Origin: Tenodera sinensis
Taxonomy: Eukaryota > Arthropoda > Insecta > Mantodea > Mantidae
Assembly (NCBI GenBank): GCA_030765045.1
Contig: CM060966.1
Location: 65,965,921-66,029,920, forward strand
DNA length: 64,000 nt
Direction of reading: 5' to 3'
Part shown: in pieces, positions 51,231 to 63,082 of the stretch
How the letters are laid out: each line of letters begins with the position of its first letter
Position numbering within the stretch: position 1 is the stretch's first letter
The notes under the pieces: generated by a model
Database searches by the model: none
The model's input: only the letters and a program-made list of their open reading frames with translations
What the model was told of the DNA's origin: nothing
Position numbers and translations under genes: made by a program

Positions 51231-52394
51231 CCCAGGTGAGGCTTGGAAACATGATGCTACAAATGGTGTCTATGCTTATATGCACTCCCACACTCAGGGC
51301 ACATTCATTTTTTATTTTGGCTCATTTTTATATCGCACACTACTTGCAAAGCACTACTCACGCATATTTACTTTCCTTTCCTGCTCAACTTTCTAAATAG
51401 TCACGTGGTGCTTGTCACTTCGGCTTTCTTCGCTGCAGGGGCATGGTGTGTACTGTAATGTTAAGTCAATTTGGTAACCACACTATCTGTTGACCTTATA
51501 ATAGTACAGTGGAATTCCAGTAACTTGACCTAATGTGCACTGACAGGTTGTTGAGCTACTGAAATGTCAAGTTTTATGGAATAACTCCTAAAATAATACT
51601 GCAAAGTACATAAGTACATATCCTAGCACAATATAGGTAAGACAAGTGTAGCATTATTCTAAAGTTTATTATGTATTAATATGTTCCGTTTGCCTTGTCC
51701 CTTTAACGCATTCAATTTAATTTCCATTGTTATGTTATCTTGTCCTTCTTGTTCAACATTTTCGCTGCCACAAACAACTCAACACAATTCTACAGTACGC
51801 CTGAAATCTTGGAAGCTGCACTGTAACCAGATATATGTAACTGAAAGTTTAGCTTACCATGCATAGAGGTATTTTTTAGATGTGGCAAATGTCCTTGCTA
51901 GGATCTGTGTGAGTGAGGTAATGGAAATTGATGGAGGTAATGTCTGTGTTTCCTTCCTTGAAATAAACAAGGCTCTGCTGTTAATGCGAAATGGCACTGT
52001 GCTTAACCACGCACAGTCCATAGTGTTTATGTACTATACGGAAGTCGGAAAGATAATTTGACACTCCTTTGGTCTTATAAATATAAAAATGAACTCAATC
52101 ATAAACCACTGCAATTTGTCACATCTAAGAAATGCCTTTTTGCTGGGTAAAGTAACAAATGTTCAAACCTTCCTAGTAAGTGTTTGTGCTATATATCCGC
52201 ATTATTAGTGGCAAGCTTTTGGTTTTGTGACAGTGGTCTGCCGGCTGCATATGTTCTGACTATGTAGATGTCGATCAGTATGTGGTCAGCCTTTTTATTA
52301 TTGTGAGAGAATGAGGTAGATTGTATATGTATACTAGTTAAAATTTACCTATACCATTTATACCGTATATTAGATTTTAGAAACTATTACAGTC
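51231..52394. other. LINE 5' flank and unassigned intron sequence
   Basis: 51231-51450 is probably 5' UTR of LINE copy A, but no second copy confirms this. The rest is AT-rich with no recognised gene or repeat. Confidence 0.4.
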
Positions 52395-52650
52395 AAATGG
52401 TAATTATTATTTATTTATGCCAACAAACTTACTGTTGGTGTTTTTAAACACACAAGCCGTGTGTGGGCAAAGTTTGAGAGGTAGAACTGGAACTTAAAAA
52501 TTTAATGCCATTCTGGCAGTTTGTCACAATAGCTCAGTGGTTAGAGCATCCGCCCGGTAAGCGGAAGGTCTGTGGTTCAAATCCCAGTTGTGGCATTGAA
52601 TTTTTAAGTTCCAGTTATACCTCTCATCTATTACAGTCAAGTTCAACAAT
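52395..52650 (+). repeat. tRNA-bearing inverted-repeat element, copy 2
   Basis: The left flank 52400-52507 matches 9072-9192 almost base for base. The tRNA-like cassette (about 52508-52592, plus strand) has tagctcagtggttagagc (A box), the arm TCCGC-CCGGTAA-GCGGA and ggttcaaatccc (B box). The cassette is framed by inverted copies of aacttaaaaattyaatgcca (left) and tggcattgaatttttaagtt (right). The cloverleaf is plausible, but U33 is C and the T stem has a mismatch, so I do not call a tRNA gene. Confidence 0.72.
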
Positions 52651-53106
52651 AAACAATAATAAAAAAGGGTTCTCGAGTTACATGGAATGTTAAGTTATTG
52701 AGAGTCGAGTTATTCAGATTCTACTGTATACGAATAATATTCACAATGTTAATAATCACAAATTCAGAAATCATATGAATCATTTCAATCTATCCAAAGT
52801 TATACAAAAACAAGAAATTTTTTAGTTTATTATATAAATAATATAGTATGTAATGGCACACTTTAATGCAATAAAATGAGTGTAAACTCCTTACCTGGGT
52901 TTCCATTTTATTATGTTTATTTTAATGGACAGTAAAAATTTCATTATCTGAGATAGGCATTTATGTAGATGGTTTAAATATCCTATCCTTAGCGTGCCAA
53001 ATTAAGTTGAAACTTAGTTCACTCATTGTGAGGGCCACATTTCAAACCACCTTTATGTGTAAAATGTGTAAATGTATAACTGAAAATATTTGGTTTTAAT
53101 CCACAG
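52651..53106. other. Intron sequence before TAF1B exon C
   Basis: AT-rich, ending in the acceptor tttaatccacag. No other feature is seen. Confidence 0.5.
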
Positions 53107-53339
53107 ATGGATCCGGGAAGGGGAATTGTCTTTCCATGAAGTGACACATTTTTTCCCAGATGAGTTGCGAATAAAGGGCATGGATCGCATCATTTTTGAT
53201 AAGAGCCATACTAACTTGTCGCATAAGTGCTTACGCAAGGCTTGTTGTGGGTTAGCACACATCACCCATATTACAGTCTTGCCATCTCCTGATTGGCTAT
53301 GTCTCATTACACGTTATGTTACTGATCTGGAGCTGCCAG
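53107..53339 (+). CDS. TAF1B: TAF1B-like gene, internal exon C (conserved core)
   Basis: A 233-bp exon with acceptor tttaatccacag and donor ccag|gtatgc. It continues exon B in frame as R-WIREGELSFHEVTHFFPDE, then GMDRIIFDKSHTNLSHKCLR and LPSPDWLCLITRYVTDLELP. The order (IxLSDxLRW...E...HFFPDE... then a leucine/proline-rich block) matches TAF1B. Ending phase is 1. No further TAF1B exon was recognised between 53340 and 64000, so the 3' part of the gene probably lies beyond the window. The product assignment is by remembered family pattern, not by alignment. Confidence 0.75.
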
Positions 53340-53668
53340 GTATGCCATTTTTAATTTTTCATTTATTAACTCTTTTGTCAAAGTAATAGTTCCATAGTGC
53401 GAATATTGCCAGTGAAGTCAGTTTTGCAATGCATTGGCTTGAAGCTGTTATAATAAATACTATCTGATACTAATTGAAAACTTACGTGGTATATTATATC
53501 TTTACAGATTTGTGATCCACTTATGATCCTTAATTGATACAATTATCATGTTTCCTTATTTGTTACTAATTATATTTATATATTTTAATCTGCATATATA
53601 TCTGAAATAATGAGAAAACATTAAAATAACCAAAATTTAAGCTCTGCATGGCCAGCCATAATGTAAAG

Positions 53669-53920
53669 TATCAATTTTTTTAATTAACATCCTCCAACGT
53701 AATGTCATATCGGACGGTGAATGAATGAAACAAGTGAAATGGTGCTCAAATGAGCCCGAGGTCCATTGAGCTTTAAGTTACCGACATTCGTCTTCTCAGG
53801 GTAAGAGAAAACCTTGGAAAAAGCCTTACCCAGATAACTTACCCTAAGTGAGATTCGAACTTGCGACCTCTTGAACGTGAGGCAGACACACTAACCATTA
53901 TGCTACCAAGACAGGCACAA
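53669..53920 (-). mobile_element. tRNA-derived SINE family A, copy 3
   Basis: Reverse complement of 34766-35015: T-run ttttttaattaacatcctcc at the left, gagcccgaggtccattgagc inside, and agattcgaacttgcgacctc with ctaaccattatgctaccaag (B and A boxes) at the right. Confidence 0.88.
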
Positions 53921-55334
53921 TATTTATTTCCTGAACTGTAAAAATTTATGGAACACACTGGAATATTCACACCATTGTCTGATAATGCACTTGTAGTTTT
54001 CCATATAATATGAAATATGTATATAATGTATACTTATTTTGATCTTGGGGAATCAAATGAGTGATTTTTCCCTGGTAGTGTTGGCCATTGTGTGTCAAAT
54101 TTTCTAAGATCCCAGGTTTAAATTGTCATTGTTATTACTGCAGTGTATTGACTCATTTTGTTGGGCACAACCTCCACCCTATTCATGGATTCCTGGCGAG
54201 TATGGAGGAATCCGAGCTTAGTCCTCCGGGACAATGTCACCATGGTAGAAGCTCAGTTTGTGAGTGTGTGACTGATGTTCCTGGATGGTTATAAAATTGC
54301 TGAGTTCTGCCTATCTTGTCTGTTTCTCTTTGGAATTGGAGTCCTGTTCCTCCACTGTATGTCCTCTGTCATTATCAGTAGGATAAGGTCCTCGGTTCAC
54401 ATTCCACTGGAAGTTCATGTGCTGTATCCTTGGTTTGAGTTCACCTTGAAATTGCTGAGAAAGTTTTTGTATCCGCGATGATGAGGTGGAACTGCTTCCT
54501 TGTCTGTGAGTTCTCTCATTTTCGATAAAAAGTGGTACTGGTTCCTGGTATCTATTACGAGCATGATGTCATACCCGGTCCCTGCCCTAAAATTGTCTGT
54601 CCGCCTGTTGATCCTGATACCTTCAGCAATTTCTTTACCAGGTTGATGATCCTTGATTTTAATTGGCAGCCCTTGAGGGGTAATTTTCTAATAAGGCAAG
54701 GAGTTTCATAGGCTGTGAGTATGAGGTAACATCGGCTACTCAAATAAAGTTTTTGGTCTAGGGTAATGACCTGTAACCAATTTTATCGTATCCTGAGGCG
54801 ATATTTTGGGCTCTATGAGTCTGTTCTGGTTGATAATGCGAAGAAAATAGTCATGTATTGACAAGTGCTTGACAGATCATATTTCCCAACAGAATCTTCT
54901 GTTGTGTAGTGGTTTGCCTGTGTACACTCTCATGATGTGCTAAAATGCTTGTACAAAATACTGTACGGTAGTGACCCACAAAAATGCAATCATGATTACA
55001 GTGCCTGCGAGTTCAGGGAGGAAGGTTGATGTAGTAACATCATGGAACTAATCCCTCCCTCAACATGTGCCAGTCAAATGACTAAAGACAGCAATCAAGT
55101 GTGGACTGTGTATTACTAGAACAAAGAACATAATGGCAGTCTCTAAACCACCAAAGAACTCAAGAAATATAGACGAACATTGGGTGAATGATTTAGCATA
55201 CCTTACTGATTTGTCAGAACACTAACTAAACATCATTATGCAAGGACATTATCAAAACATTGTTAATATGTATGATAAAGTTAGATCATTTCTTGTCATG
55301 ACCGAAGTGTAGAAATCAGACTTAAAGGAGAGCA
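53921..55334. other. Unassigned stretch, GC richer around 54100-54800
   Basis: The part from 54060 to about 55050 is less AT-rich than its surroundings and looks like an interspersed element, but I see no motif. Frames at 54088-54294 and 54275-54481 have no family signature. Confidence 0.4.
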
Positions 55335-55550
55335 GTTGAAACCTTCAGGTTGATTACAGGACATGATTGTCCGCAAAACATTTGAACAGAATTGGGATAT
55401 ATTCACCACTTTGTCCTCTATGTGATCTGTAAGAGGAAATAGACCAAGACCACCTTCAAATATGCCTGGCCATCAATGATAAATATGATAAATATTGGAG
55501 GATTAATGACTTCATTGTCAGAAATCCAGCATTAGCTAACAACAATATAT
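55335..55550 (+). mobile_element. I-type LINE 3' end, decayed fragment
   Basis: ttgaaaccttcaggttgatt, tgtcctctatgtgatctgta, attaatgacttcattgtcag, ending ccagcattagctaacaacaa: the same 3' end as 23001-23268, with small deletions (agcactgcttcc-type positions lost). No target duplication was resolved. Confidence 0.75.
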
Positions 55551-55829
55551 CAGTGTGTGGAACCCAAATTTTTAAATCATTTACCTCTATCATGTTAGGT
55601 TTATTTGCTAAGTTACTTTATAAGTATTGTATAATTACATAAATTTCATAACAAACTTTTTATTGAACTTTTATATTTCAAAACAAGAAACTGTAGTTAA
55701 AAAAATGTAGCCTGCTGAAATTATGGTGGTTCATTCAAGTTACTAGCATGTTTTTAATTTGCTTTGTCTTGTTTACTTGACTATTACATGCATAAATCAG
55801 CACAATTTATCACACAAAGAATTTCACCA

Positions 55830-57137
55830 TATGTTTCTAGCTGAGAAAGTCTTCCTGTTCCTCTTTTGTGTATTTCACACTTTATCATCCAGCAGTAATT
55901 AGCAAATATGCTGATGCTCCAGTGTCCCTGATACTTCTTTTCAAACTCCTACTGATCTGTGTGAAATCATTTGCCTTGTTCTTCGTTAAAAAATCTTAGA
56001 TTTTCAGGGAAATAATCTAGATGAGGAAACAGAAAAAGAATCTTGATACTCATGTTATCACCAAGTTCCTCGAATGATTCAAGTGTGTTTACCACAATGT
56101 TTTGATAGTTGTGATTCTAGTTTATATAAAAAGATTGTGCAACAACTTAACAGAACGATACCCATGCTGCTTTCTCCTTTTCATCCATACTATTTTTAAA
56201 TGCTGCATCAGACATCAGTTTATGTAATATCAGGATCATTAAATATACTTTTTTTTTTAATTTTGCTTCAGACAGCAGAGGAAATTTCTCAAATAAATGC
56301 TTGAAACAGTCATCTTCCTTATCTAAAGTCTTTACAAACTATTTCATTAAGCCAAGCTTAATGTGGATAGGTGATAGCAATATTTTAGGCTTTGGCTGAC
56401 AGTATTCTTGGAACTTCCAAATTGTTTCTAGGTGGCCATTCTTTCACAGTCCGATGATTAATTTGGGCCCTGCTATCCCACAGACTTTGAATATGGACAT
56501 TTGGTAAAACCAGATTGTTGACCCAGCAACATAGTAATAACTTCGAAGTCGGCACAAACTTGCTATTTATGTTCATGTAGTTCAGTTGCAATATGAGCAG
56601 TTGCAAATGTTCAAATGATTTTTTGAGGATCACTGAATAGGCAATTGGTGCTAAACCAAATTTATTTCTGTTATGAAGGAGAACACCCTTTAAACTTTGC
56701 TTGGAAGCATCAAAGAACAATCTCCATTCACTGGAATCATAGTTTAGAAGTCCAAGTTGTTGCAGAAGTTCTGTCACACTACTGCTCTTGTCTTTGGAGA
56801 AAAAGGATTAAAAACTTATTTCATGATGTTTGTACCAATAGAATGGTGTTTCTGGACACAAGAAATTTTTTTTTTTTTCATGAAATCTAGAACCTACCAA
56901 TTCAGCTAACTGGGTAAGATCCCTAACTAAGTTGAAGTTCTTCAATGCATACTCTGCATACTTGTGTGATGTCCAAGGCTTGCTTTGGTCTCCAAGTTTG
57001 ATGCCAAAATAAGCATGACAAAAATTTTTCACAAAATGAGAGATGTTACACCTCTGCTTAGGCATTGTGTATTTACTGCATATATAGAAAAACTGATCTG
57101 GATTACTTACACATCCTTGATTCGACGTGGTTAACAT
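55830..57137 (-). pseudogene. Decayed gene of a multicopy arthropod family of unknown function
   Basis: The minus strand begins SNPDQFFYICSKYTMPKQRC then FGIKLGDQSKPWTSHKYAEY (57137-56808, N-terminal Cys region). It continues SSEWRLFFDASKQSLKGVLL then NRNKFGLAPIAYSVILKKSF, SLWDSRAQINHRTVKEWPPR, and, with frame changes, IHIKLGLMK, LDKEDDCFKHLFEKFPLLSE, MSIKILFLFPHLDYFPENLR and KKYQGHWSISIFANYCWMIK near 55850. I recall this order from repeated, uncharacterised arthropod genes, probably transposon-borne. The exact family name is not known to me. Confidence 0.6.
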
Positions 57138-58547
57138 GTTCTTACTCAGCTAATAACTCTTAACATTCTGCTCTACAATAAAGCTTCAAACTGATACAAT
57201 TTCATTTTGAGACAAAACACAGACTGCTGTGGTCTCAGAGAAAGAAGCTGCTTGTGATGGTAGTAATGAAATGACAGGTTAAGTTAAGTGCTTATAGAGA
57301 TAAGATGATGCAAAGAGTGGCTGAGAGTGTCTTCTACACATTCCCCTTTTGCAGTTGGGTTAGGGAAAGGAGCAGGAAGGAATACGTACAGAACTCATTT
57401 AAAGCAAGACATTGCTAAGTAATGCACCCGGTGCAAAGATGCAAATGATGAACATATTAGAAGAGGAGGCTTACATATATCAGAAGACAATACTAGTAAC
57501 AATAATACATTATAAATTAAATCATTACAATCAGATATGTTGTGGTTATATATGTTTCTTATTATGGCGCCAGTGTTTGCCCAAAGATAATGGCCTAAAT
57601 AGCACATCTTGGAAATCGTAACATGTTATTACATTGCCCAAATGTAGTAGCTCCATGGTATTGCTTTTAAACTGATGGTTAGATATTGAATAAATAGAAA
57701 ATAGATTATAACTCAGTACGTGTATATATAATAATATTGATAATAAAATTTCTAAAATTCAGTCAAATGATACATTCCAAATAATTGACTTCAGATAAGA
57801 TGGCTGCCTATCTTGCTTCACAAAGAGCAATTAAAATACGATTTAAAATAGGTCAGCTCCATACATAACTTCTCTTCTAAATAATTACCATCAAATCCTA
57901 CATTTACCATATTAACACCTAAGAATTTAAACTTTGAATTTTAGATGAGCGAGAGAGTATCAGTATTTCAAGAGCATGTTCAATTTAGAAAAGAAATTAC
58001 TGCAAATTATTATGAACCCTAATGAGAGATTCACCTCACTAACTCACGTAGTTAATGTTTAAGAAATGAATTCATATGTTACTTAGCTTTAGAAAATTGT
58101 TCCTAATTCTGCACAAAAAGGCATTAATCCCATGGTGAAGAAATCCTCAAAATGCAGACATTCTAGAAGTTGCTTTGCTCTGGACTGTTCAGCTCTTCGT
58201 GTTTCTGGAAGAGAGCTAACTGCTGATTGTCTTGCCTTGTCTCGTCGCACACACTACACTTTGTCTCATTACCTTCACTGGGCAAATGTAACCTTGGGCC
58301 AATCAATCAAAGCTTGCCGCCATCATCAGGTGATGTCATGACAACTGACTTGCCCGCACAGTGCTGCTTTCACCTAGTAGAGCGGCCAAGTACAGAAGTT
58401 ACAAGTTGTGACGTATTAACCATCACAGACTCGTCCCATAAAAAAAAAAAACTTCTGAAAGCTTTCTCATCTGGGACTTTAATCTATGGAATTGATTCAA
58501 GAGACATACCATTGAAGAAATATTTCTGTGGTTACTGTGTGTATAGA
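57138..58547. other. Unassigned intron sequence
   Basis: No recognised TE or ORF. 58130-58430 is less AT-rich, but without a clear feature. Confidence 0.4.
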
Positions 58548-59095
58548 TCTTGTTGTTGTTAGCTAATGCTGGATTTCTGACAATGAAGTCATTAATCCTC
58601 TTGCTCTCCAATATTTTTCACTAATGATATTGAAGAGAGCAATAGCAGTAATAGTAACCGCTTTTTAGAGAGCACCATATTTTTATGTTTTGGCGGTCAC
58701 ATCGCTCTCTCACAACCCCCAGAATGTCTGGAGGACCACACCTGTTGTTGGTTTACGGGTCTCACCGTCCTGACCGGGAGAATTATCAAAATAAATTCAC
58801 CGACCATATCCTCTGATCACCAATCAGAGGACGTATTACGTGCCATGACAGGTCAGCATGTTAGGGGTAAAGATTTTATAGAGAAATGGAGCGGTTGGAA
58901 AAATAAAGACTCCCTAGCCCTCGGGAACCCTAATAGCATCGGGGTCAGAAGAGAACAAGAGATGACCAAGGTAAGGTCAGATGGAAAAGTTACAGTGAGG
59001 AGCAAAACACCAGTAAGTGGAAGTAATGTTCTGCTCAGCTTGGGTACCTTGTGGTTGCTATTGACATATCCCCTAGACGGAGACCCCTGAGTCAA
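58548..59095 (-). mobile_element. Internally deleted I-type LINE, copy 2
   Basis: Minus strand from 59090: actcaggggtctccgtctag, the 5' UTR through ctgctattgctct near 58629, a 14-bp junction, then GEKYWRARG-like 3' end and the tail at 58548-58560 (gttgttgttagctaatg on plus). The layout is the same as 41241-41788, with a slightly different junction. The 5' UTR hairpin is tcctctgat-cacca-atcagagga. Confidence 0.82.
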
Positions 59096-59162
59096 GAGTT
59101 CTAATGTTGGCAGAAGTTTCAGTGTGTATGGCAGGTACTTGGAATATAATGTGGAATATAAT

Positions 59163-60187
59163 GGAATATGTTGTTAGCTAATGCTGGATTTCTGACAATG
59201 AAGTCATTAATCCTCTTGCTCTCCAATATTTTTCACTGATGGATGGGGCACTAGAAGTGGCCGGGCATATTTGAAGGTGGTCTCGATCCATTTCCTCTTG
59301 AAGATCACATAGAGGACAGAGTGGTGAAGAATATATCCCAATTCTGTTTAAATGTTTTGCCAGACAATCATGTCCTGTAATCAACCTGAAGGTTGCAACT
59401 GCTGTTTTTCGAGGATACTCAGGAATCACTGTTTGAATGTTTGGTAGTTCCCATCTTTTATTCTTTGATTTTTCATAGTAATATTTTGCAATAATTTTTT
59501 TGAATTCAGAGTTGACTAATCTTTTAGCTGCATAAAATTTTATTCAGTTCTACTCTTTTTGTTTGTGTGAGACCACCCGCATTCCATTGTAGAAGTCTGA
59601 TGTTAGATCTTCTATTAGTATAATGTTTTGGTTCTTGAGAAGTAGTCCCCGCCCGGAGATCCGAATGGGGGACTATTTTAACTCCGGAACATTTTACCCC
59701 TCGAGTCATATTTCATAAAAAAGAGAGCAATAGCAGTAATAGTAACCGTTTTTTAGAGAGCACCATATTTTTATGTTTTGGCGGTCACTTCGCTCTCTCA
59801 CAACCCCCAGAATGTCTGGAGGACTACACCTGTCGTTGGTTTACGGGTCTCACCGACCTGACCGGGAGAATCATCAAAATAAATTCACCGACCATATCCT
59901 CTGATTACCAATCAGAAGACGTATTACATGCCATGACAGGTCAGCATGTTAGGGGTTAAGGTTTTATAGAAAAATTAGAGAAATGGAGAGGTTGGAAAAA
60001 TAAAGACTCCCTAGCCCTCAGGAACCCTAATAGCATCGGGGTCGGAAGAGAACAAGAGATGACCAAGGTAAGGTCAGATAGGAAAGTTACAGTGAGGAGC
60101 AAAACACCAGTAAGTGGAAGTAATGTTCTGCTCAGCTTGGGTACCTTGTGGTTGCCATTCACATATCCCCTAGACGGAGACCCCTGA
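59163..60187 (-). mobile_element. Internally deleted I-type LINE, copy 3, keeping endonuclease start
   Basis: The 5' UTR (60187-59720) is followed by SNIRLLQWNAGGLTQTKRVE then LNKIL (endonuclease start). It joins at an atttta microhomology to YAAKRLVNSEFKKI-like RNase H end sequence and PEYPRKTAVATFRLITGHDC ... KYWRARGLMTSLSEIQH, with the tail at 59163. aatataatgtgg occurs beside both ends (about 59144 and 60188). About 3 kb of ORF2 is missing. Confidence 0.83.
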
Positions 60188-60790
60188 ATATAATGTGGCC
60201 TCATTAAAGTCATTGGAGCCACTCACCGTCTCTTTAAACCGACTTCACTTTTTAAAGCATATACATACAGGATGAAAGTGAAATAACCACCGGGCTGAAG
60301 GAGGTGAGAGAATGGATGTAAATGAACAAAAAATTCTTGTACATTCTTTTAATTAATAGCACTGTTAACTAGATAATTGTGTTTAAAGCTGACAGTATGC
60401 AGCAACGTGGCACCACCTGTTGATCGAGTAATCTTCTTCTACCGGCAGCTCAATGAACTATTTTAATGCTCTATAACAACCATTTAAGTAACATTGGTCA
60501 TGAATTGAATTCAGATGTTTTGCTGCTGGTCAAGAAACCAAAAAAATTCAGTGAAAATGAAGTTATTGTTCACTGCACTGTAGTGCAGTGAACTGACTTC
60601 GAATTCTACACTTTTACATAATTACAAGATTTTATTTGGAATGTTTAAATACCAGAATTGTTTCCTGTTCTAATTGATTAGGCTTGCACCATGATAAACT
60701 AATGAATGCATGTTTTAATTAATTAAAAGAGGTTGTTCTGTTCCTCACTTTACATCCCGCAAATATTTTACACACTTTATATTAGCTTCA
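60188..60790. other. Intron sequence, nothing recognised
   Basis: AT-rich. A short palindrome-like ttcactgcactgtagtgcagtgaa lies near 60569-60592; otherwise nothing is seen. Confidence 0.45.
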
Positions 60791-60794
60791 CATG

Positions 60795-60975
60795 ATGGGT
60801 GGGTGGATGGATGGGATGGACGGGATGGATGGAATGGATGGGATGGACGGGATGGGCAGGATGGATGGATGGATGGAGGGAGGGACGGACGGGACAGGAC
60901 GGGACGGGACGGGACGGATGGATGGAGGGAGGACGGACGGACGGATGGATGGAGGGAGGGAGGAACGGACGGAAT
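60795..60975 (+). repeat. GGAT/GGAC-type minisatellite
   Basis: About 180 bp of short purine-rich units (ggatggatgggatggacggg and cgggacgggacgggacggat). It yields Ser/Pro/Arg-rich or Met/Asp/Gly-rich pseudo-frames on the two strands, which are not genes. Confidence 0.88.
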
Positions 60976-60984
60976 GTAATAGCA

Positions 60985-61380
60985 TTTATATTTCAAACAT
61001 ATAGAACATGGTATGACTTATTTTAAAAGTGCGGATAAAAATGTTTTTGGTGCAAAGTCACATTTCTTATGGAAAATTGTTTATAGAAGAGTGAGTGTGA
61101 ATGTGTTACCTAAAAGTGAGTAGAGAAAACGCTGTGAATGTAATAGGCATGTATACAAAAATTTAATCAAATCTTTAGAGCCGTTTCCGAAATACTGGGA
61201 GTATACACAAGAATTGTACTGTAGAAGCGGGAATAAAAAATGTTATTTTTTATGTAAAATCGCATTTTTTCGGGAATTACGCCTATATAGCTGAACTTAA
61301 AAAGCAAACCCCTATCTGAATACAAAATTTGATCGAAATCGTTAGAGCCGTTTCCAAGTTGCGCGGAATATATATATATA
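60985..61380 (-). repeat. Inverted copy of the 185-bp unit plus TIR-element relic
   Basis: 60985-61150 is the reverse complement of one tandem unit from 38750-39850 (atagaacatggtatgactta; aggtaacacattcacactca on the minus strand). 61160-61360 has gaaatcgttagagccgtttc-type sequence related to the TIR element at 36930-37745, followed by (TA)n at about 61366-61390. Confidence 0.7.
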
Positions 61381-61390
61381 TATATATATA

Positions 61391-62038
61391 CATACAAGAA
61401 TTGCTTGTTTAAATATATAAGATAAGATATAAGATTTTGGTAAAAATAACTGCATATATATGTACATATTTCATACATTTTTAGTCCATATAATTCCTTT
61501 CCCTGCTTATATTAAATAAACTAATGAGAAACTAAACCTCTAAAAAGAGGAATCATATCATTCCTTTTATACGTTTACAAATATGAGTATTCAGAAAGTA
61601 CTTTTTGAAATTGTAAATAAATACCTAGAAGATCTCCAAAGTTTGCTTTATACTTCTGATCAAAGCGATATTTGATATTCTAACACTTTATATTTGCAAA
61701 TTGAAATCTGCATATTAAACAGCAAACTTTCCTGTTTTTGTATCTTGAAACAAATTCTCTGTCACACTTCATGAAACAGATGTCCCAATATGATGTTATG
61801 TATGACCATTGTTGCATACACAACCCGTCGTAGTGTTCTCCAGGTAACATAATTTTTCTGGTGTTAATAAATACAGAAAAACTAGGCATTACTATATTAA
61901 ATTTAAATTTAACTTCAGCTTCTACTCTCTGTAGTGTCTAAAACTCATTACATAACATTTACAATAAAACAACACTTTAAAATCTGAGCAATTAATGTTT
62001 CAACACAGATTCTTTTACAATATAATATCTTCACATTT
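61391..62038. other. AT-rich spacer, nothing recognised
   Basis: Low-complexity AT-rich DNA. Minus-strand frames at 61680-61889 have no motif. Confidence 0.45.
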
Positions 62039-63070
62039 TTAATTGTAACAGGTGTGCTTCAGTGCGTTTATGAGACTGACTGACTGACTTGACTGTTGCA
62101 ATAAAACAGAGACTGGTGATATAAATTTGACAATGATATAAGGGCCATTATACAATGCAAGCTTAGCTGTTACCTTACTTGCATTACTGGATTTGGGATT
62201 AGTTTTTAGGTATATTTGATCTCCTACCTTAAAGTTCAAATTCTTCCTGTTTTTCGATTGAGCTCTGTTTAAATTTGCCTTAACCCTATTCCAGGTTTGA
62301 CGAATATCTTTAGAAGTAAATCTATCTGGCAAAATATCATTCAATTGCCAAATGTTAGCTAATAGACAATTTGACAAAAGGACAGTGCTTATGAGCCTCA
62401 TGCTTAGTGCTATTAAATGCAAACTGAAGCCAATGCAAGCCTTTATCCCATCCTGTTTGTTCCAAATGGTGATGATAAGCAACCAATGCTGACTTTAAAT
62501 TTCTGTTAGCACTCTCACTAAGTGAGGGCTTGAGTTAATAAGGTAATATGAATAGACATGTAATTCCTTTCCAGAAACGAAAGGTTTTCAAAATATGGAC
62601 CTTAAAATATATTGCATTGTTGGTAACAATAAACTTTGGAACACCAAAATTAACTAAAATCTTCTGTAAAATATCTATGGTGAGTAGCAAGTTAGCTTCT
62701 TGTGCTGGAAATAACCACACATACTTAGTAAAAGCACCAACTTTTACTGTAATGTACTTGTTACCAGGGTTTACTAATTGGAAAAGGCCCTATGTAATAA
62801 GGCCCTATGAAATAGCTATTGCTTGGGGTGTTCAGCAAAATTGGACAATAAATATCCTAACTGCATGTTTTGAAAAGGTTTGCTAATTTAACGCACACTA
62901 CAATCATTAATACATGAGTGTATGTCACTACGCATCTGCATCCAAATGAAATAAGTTCTCACTTTAGCCAAGGTTTCGTACATGCCTTGGTGGGCTCCAT
63001 AGCATCCATCATGGTAATGTTTGATTACAACTGGAACTGTCCGGGATTACCACCCTTTCTTTACCCTATC
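62039..63070 (-). pseudogene. Second Gypsy-type element, integrase relic
   Basis: Minus strand. The HHCC domain reads YHDGCYGAHQGMYETLAKVR then TYFIWMQMRSDIHSC (near 63030-62920). The core reads KYVWLFPAQEANLLLTIDIL, VNFGVPKFIVTNNAIYFK (second Asp changed to Asn), then LLANIWQLNDILPDRFTSKD, NLNRAQSKNRKNLNFKVGDQ and LALYNGPYIIVKFISPVS (C-terminal domain). No LTRs are seen. It is old and decayed, and a different family from the 16739-22304 element. Confidence 0.72.
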
Positions 63071-63082
63071 TTTACAACATGT

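Noticed and set aside
52508..52592. Functional tRNA gene (Thr-like GGU anticodon), also Ala-like at 9190-9266
   Set aside because: Fold and Pol III boxes are good, but U33 is C, the T stem has a mismatch, and the segment is embedded in a dispersed repeat.
60788..60996. Ser/Pro/Arg-rich and Met/Asp/Gly-rich frames
   Set aside because: They are translations of a GGAT/GGAC minisatellite on both strands.
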